DNA of 64,000 nt from the NCBI RefSeq assembly GCF_041321145.1, contig NZ_JBGGWA010000011.1, positions 124,001 to 188,000 on the forward strand. The letters run 5' to 3'. The notes beneath the pieces are model-generated. The model was not told where the DNA came from. It did no database searches and saw only the letters and a list, made by a program, of their open reading frames with translations. Shown in pieces: positions 61,682 to 64,000 of the stretch; position 1 is the stretch's first letter, and each line of letters starts with the position of its first letter. The translations under genes and the position numbers were made by a program. This DNA is from Paraburkholderia sp041321145. Its GTDB lineage: Bacteria; Pseudomonadota; Gammaproteobacteria; Burkholderiales; Burkholderiaceae.

Positions 61682-61939
61682 TTAGTGGGTTGCTTGCGGC
61701 ACGTCGAGGATCAGGATGATGGTCCAGTCGGCATCGCCATCGTGGTGATATTGCCGTTCCGCGACGATGAACGGCTGCTGCTTGCCGTCCGGGCCAAGAA
61801 ACAGCACGTCGCCTTCCATCGGCAGACACTCGACGGGCGGCAGCGCGAGGAATGCCTCCTGACCGCCGCGCGGCATCAGTTTTTCGATTTTGCGAGATGC
61901 TGCTTCAGTCCATTCGATATCTAGCTGGATATTGCTCAT
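61682..61939 (-). CDS. Small conserved-looking protein, unknown function
   Basis: This 85-residue soluble protein (MSNIQLDIEWTEAASRKIEKLMPRGGQEAFLALPPVECLPMEGDVLFLGPDGKQQPFIVAERQYHHDG) ends in a hydrophobic strand WTIILILDVP. GGAGG lies six bases before the ATG at 61939, which makes translation very likely. No family is recognised. Confidence 0.7.
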   Translation of the reverse strand: MSNIQLDIEWTEAASRKIEKLMPRGGQEAFLALPPVECLPMEGDVLFLGPDGKQQPFIVAERQYHHDGDADWTIILILDVPQATH

Positions 61940-62166
61940 GCTGTCCTCCGCACCAAGGTGCGCACGGGTTAGGGGGATTCCGGCGGGCGCCGGTCGGTGC
62001 GCGACTTTAGCATAACGGCAGCCGGGCGCCGCGGGCCTGCCGCGCCCGGTTCGCGCTTCTGCAGAGCGTTGCCGGCGGGCCTTCAGCGCCTCTTCAGCGA
62101 TACCCTGGCATATCACCGGCGCGTTTCGCATTGAACGCTCGGGAGTCTTTGGCAAGTCCATTAGAC

Positions 62167-62203
62167 AATAAAAAAGCCGAAACCGGCGGTGCCGGCTTCG
62201 GCT
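62167..62203 (-). terminator. Rho-independent terminator after the His-rich protein gene
   Basis: On the minus strand an AGCCGAAGCCGGC stem with a three-base loop and its complement is followed by TTTTTTATTG. It is about 45 bp after the stop of the small exported protein. The rest of 61940-62247 holds the promoter region of the 61682-61939 gene and nothing else recognisable. Confidence 0.85.
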
Positions 62204-62247
62204 TTTCACCTTCGCGGGGAGGCCGCGGGTGATGCAGTCAACTGCGC

Positions 62248-62490
62248 TTACGAACTGGCGTCGGCCTTGGCGGCCTTCTTGTGATGATGCGGGGCCATCT
62301 TGTGATGCTTCTCCGGCATGGCCGGTGCGTTTTCCATTGCTTGCTGCCTGGATTGCAAATCTTGCGCGCGCTGTTCGACGTCGGCGGCCTTGGCCGGATC
62401 GGTGCTCATCATGACGCCGTTGTCCTGCGCATAAGCCAAGCCCGTTACGGCACTGAGGGAAACCAGGATCGCCAGGGACACTTTCTTCAT
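62248..62490 (-). CDS. Small exported histidine-rich protein
   Basis: This 80-residue protein has a signal peptide (MKKVSLAILVSLSAVTGLAYA, cut before QDN) and a short mature chain with a helical middle (KAADVEQRAQDLQSRQQAMEN) and a His/Lys-rich end (EKHHKMAPHHHKKAAKADASS). The His cluster could bind nickel, copper or zinc in the periplasm (inference). GGAGG lies before the ATG at 62490. No metal-transport gene is adjacent. Confidence 0.72.
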   Translation of the reverse strand: MKKVSLAILVSLSAVTGLAYAQDNGVMMSTDPAKAADVEQRAQDLQSRQQAMENAPAMPEKHHKMAPHHHKKAAKADASS

Positions 62491-62734
62491 CGTTACCTCC
62501 GCAGAGTGGTTATGGACCCGAGTATTTGCCTGTCCAATCGGAAAGACAATGCATTCTAGCCAGCAACATCCGCTCCAGCGGACGTTTTGTAACGGCAATG
62601 ACAATTAGTTACATGTTGTTACCTTTAGTCCACAGTCGCGGCCCATCACGAACTTGCGGCCAGATCGGTAGTGTATTGTCGATACAGTGAATATTCGCAT
62701 CTCTAAATAAATGGCTCATTGTGTAATTCGGAAT

Positions 62735-63523
62735 TCAGAACCATCCGATTGCACGATAGACATGAAACTGCGCAATCCCAATCAGTTCGTGAAGAGCGAT
62801 CTCCGCATTCACCAGATTGTCATAACGCGGCAGTACACCAAGATGTGCGTGCCGTGCGCCCGAGATCAACGGCTGTGGCGTGAGGCCAAAGCGGTGGAAG
62901 TCGAGCAGTGCGCGCGGCATCTGGTACGCGGAGGTGATGAGTATCAAGGAACCGTAGCGTGATCGTTCTAGAATAGCCGATACGTTGCGCGCGTTTTCGT
63001 AAGTCGTGCGGCTGCGGTTTTCCAGCACGATGTCCGCACGCGGAACCTGTCTGCGCAACAGGTAGGGCAGATAGGTGTCGGCTTCGGTCGCGCGATGCCG
63101 TTGGGGATTGCCACCGCTGACGATCACCTGGCACGTGGCTGCCGTACGTTTGCAGGCGGCGTAGCGCTCGGCGCTCATGGCGATGCGCGCGAGTACGTCG
63201 CGCGGTGGCACGAGCACATCGTCGCCATCGTAGAGGGTGCCGCCGCCCAGCATGACGATCGCGGTGCGCGGCGCGAAGCGGGCAGGTGTGTCGATCTGCC
63301 GATGCGGTTGCGCCAATTCCAGCAATGGAGCAGTGAGCCAGCCGGCGGCGAGCAGCCAGAAGAGGGTGGCCGTGCAAATGGCCAGGGGTCCGCGGGCGCG
63401 TTTCCACAGCACGATTGCTGCAAAAAAAAGCGCTAATAAAGTGAATAGAATCAATTTAGATGGGGTAACGTATGACTTTCGGGACAAATCCAAGGGCTTG
63501 CTATCGCGCCGCAGCGGTTGCAT
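62735..63523 (-). CDS. YdcF-family (DUF218) membrane-anchored protein
   Basis: This 262-residue protein has two N-terminal membrane helices (about 24-40 and 48-65) and a DUF218 domain with TAIVMLGGGTLYDGDD, CQVIVSGGNP, RATEADTYLPYLLRRQVPRADIVLENRSRTTYENA and LITSAYQMPRAL. DUF218 proteins such as ElyC/SanA act in envelope integrity and possibly bind nucleotides; the exact reaction is unknown. AAAGG precedes the ATG at 63523. Confidence 0.83.
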   Translation of the reverse strand: MQPLRRDSKPLDLSRKSYVTPSKLILFTLLALFFAAIVLWKRARGPLAICTATLFWLLAAGWLTAPLLELAQPHRQIDTPARFAPRTAIVMLGGGTLYDGDDVLVPPRDVLARIAMSAERYAACKRTAATCQVIVSGGNPQRHRATEADTYLPYLLRRQVPRADIVLENRSRTTYENARNVSAILERSRYGSLILITSAYQMPRALLDFHRFGLTPQPLISGARHAHLGVLPRYDNLVNAEIALHELIGIAQFHVYRAIGWF

Positions 63524-63720
63524 CGTCGGCCTTTGGACAGAACGCTAACATGCCGTTCAGACGGGGGTTCCGAAGTCGAGACCAGGCAGCACCTGGCGGA
63601 ATTCGGCCGCATGGTATGCAGCCGGCTTCCAGCCAAGGGCGAGTGCTATGCGCGTCACTGGTGGCGCGGTGACGTGTTGGGCATAAATGAGTCATAGCTG
63701 CACTTTAAGAAAGAAGTGAG

Positions 63721-64000
63721 ATGACCACGTATTCCAACGAAGCGGTACTTGAAGCGCTGCGGCGGGCGCAATATCGCCAGGTTCCATGGGCTAGACGTCC
63801 GGGTGTATTCCAATATCTTCGCGCGCTAGGCCTGATGGACACCGTTCGACAGCGCACCGTCGCACCGGCTCCGGGCTTTCACGCACCTGTCGATATTGCC
63901 GTGCTCACCGAGCGTGGCAGGGCCGAGTTTGCGCGGCTCGCGCATGACGAACGCCTGCTGAGCTGGACAATCCAGCGAATGAACGACTACGTCGTCGCCG
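63721..64000 (+). CDS. Partial gene at right edge, winged-helix-like protein
   Basis: An ATG at 63721 with GAAGTGAG just upstream opens a frame that runs off the window after 93 codons: MTTYSNEAVLEALRRAQ, then FQYLRALGLMD and DIAVLTERGRAEFARLAHDERLL. The alternation of helices with an AVLTERGRAEF strand-turn resembles a winged helix, but the family is uncertain. It is divergent from the YdcF-type gene. Confidence 0.5.
   Translation, partial: MTTYSNEAVLEALRRAQYRQVPWARRPGVFQYLRALGLMDTVRQRTVAPAPGFHAPVDIAVLTERGRAEFARLAHDERLLSWTIQRMNDYVVA

Overview
The window is high-GC, gene-dense chromosome of a Burkholderia-type betaproteobacterium, most likely Paraburkholderia. This is inferred from the two-subunit arginine succinyltransferase pathway, the acetoacetate decarboxylase genes, the paired-permease RND operon and the codon bias. 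No rRNA, tRNA, CRISPR array, insertion sequence or prophage was seen. Genes lie on both strands in short operons.

Layout. 1-2.1 kb: the 3' end of a patatin-like phospholipase gene, then a leftward hipB-hipA toxin-antitoxin pair with four copies of an 18-bp palindromic operator in front of it. 2.4-14.4 kb: a complete arginine/ornithine uptake and arginine succinyltransferase (AST) catabolic cluster (aotQ, aotM, aotP, AraC-type argR, astC, aruF, aruG, astD, astB, astE, aotJ), all rightward. The ABC transporter imports arginine or ornithine, ArgR is the likely activator, and AstA-AstE convert arginine to glutamate plus succinate. 14.4-16.7 kb: two tandem acetoacetate decarboxylase genes, with the decayed remnant of a 3-hydroxybutyrate dehydrogenase gene behind the first. 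16.9-23.8 kb: a signalling cluster of two EAL-HDOD paralogues, an HDOD-GAF-like protein and a PAS-GGDEF-EAL protein, with a TolC-family gene fragment inside it. 24-25 kb: an exported peroxiredoxin and a small membrane protein. 25.2-33 kb: an mdtABC-like RND efflux operon.

33.4-37 kb: an IclR regulator with its own operator, an orphan strong terminator that may end a small RNA, crcB behind a clear fluoride riboswitch, a divergent DUF190 gene and an amt ammonium transporter with a possible sigma-54 promoter. 37.4-48.5 kb: a sensor kinase, small envelope proteins, an Rrf2 regulator and NmrA-type dehydrogenase that share an inverted-repeat operator, an MscS-type channel, a cysteine-dioxygenase-like enzyme divergent from an Lrp regulator, and a FUSC/YccS-type membrane protein. 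48.7-58 kb: recC-recB-recD in one overlapping operon, followed by a 9-bp tandem repeat array. 58-64 kb: a VC0807-type membrane protein, arfB, another EAL protein, an ABM-fold protein, small exported or hypothetical proteins, a YdcF-type protein and a partial gene at the right edge.

Most of the window is core metabolism and housekeeping. The less ordinary signals are the hip operator array, the candidate RNA at 34.4-34.7 kb, the diverging EAL-HDOD pair, the Rrf2/NmrA operators, the adc/bdh decay, the repeat array next to recD, and low-complexity insertions in three conserved proteins. Start codons were chosen by ribosome binding site and family length where stated; the rest are provisional.
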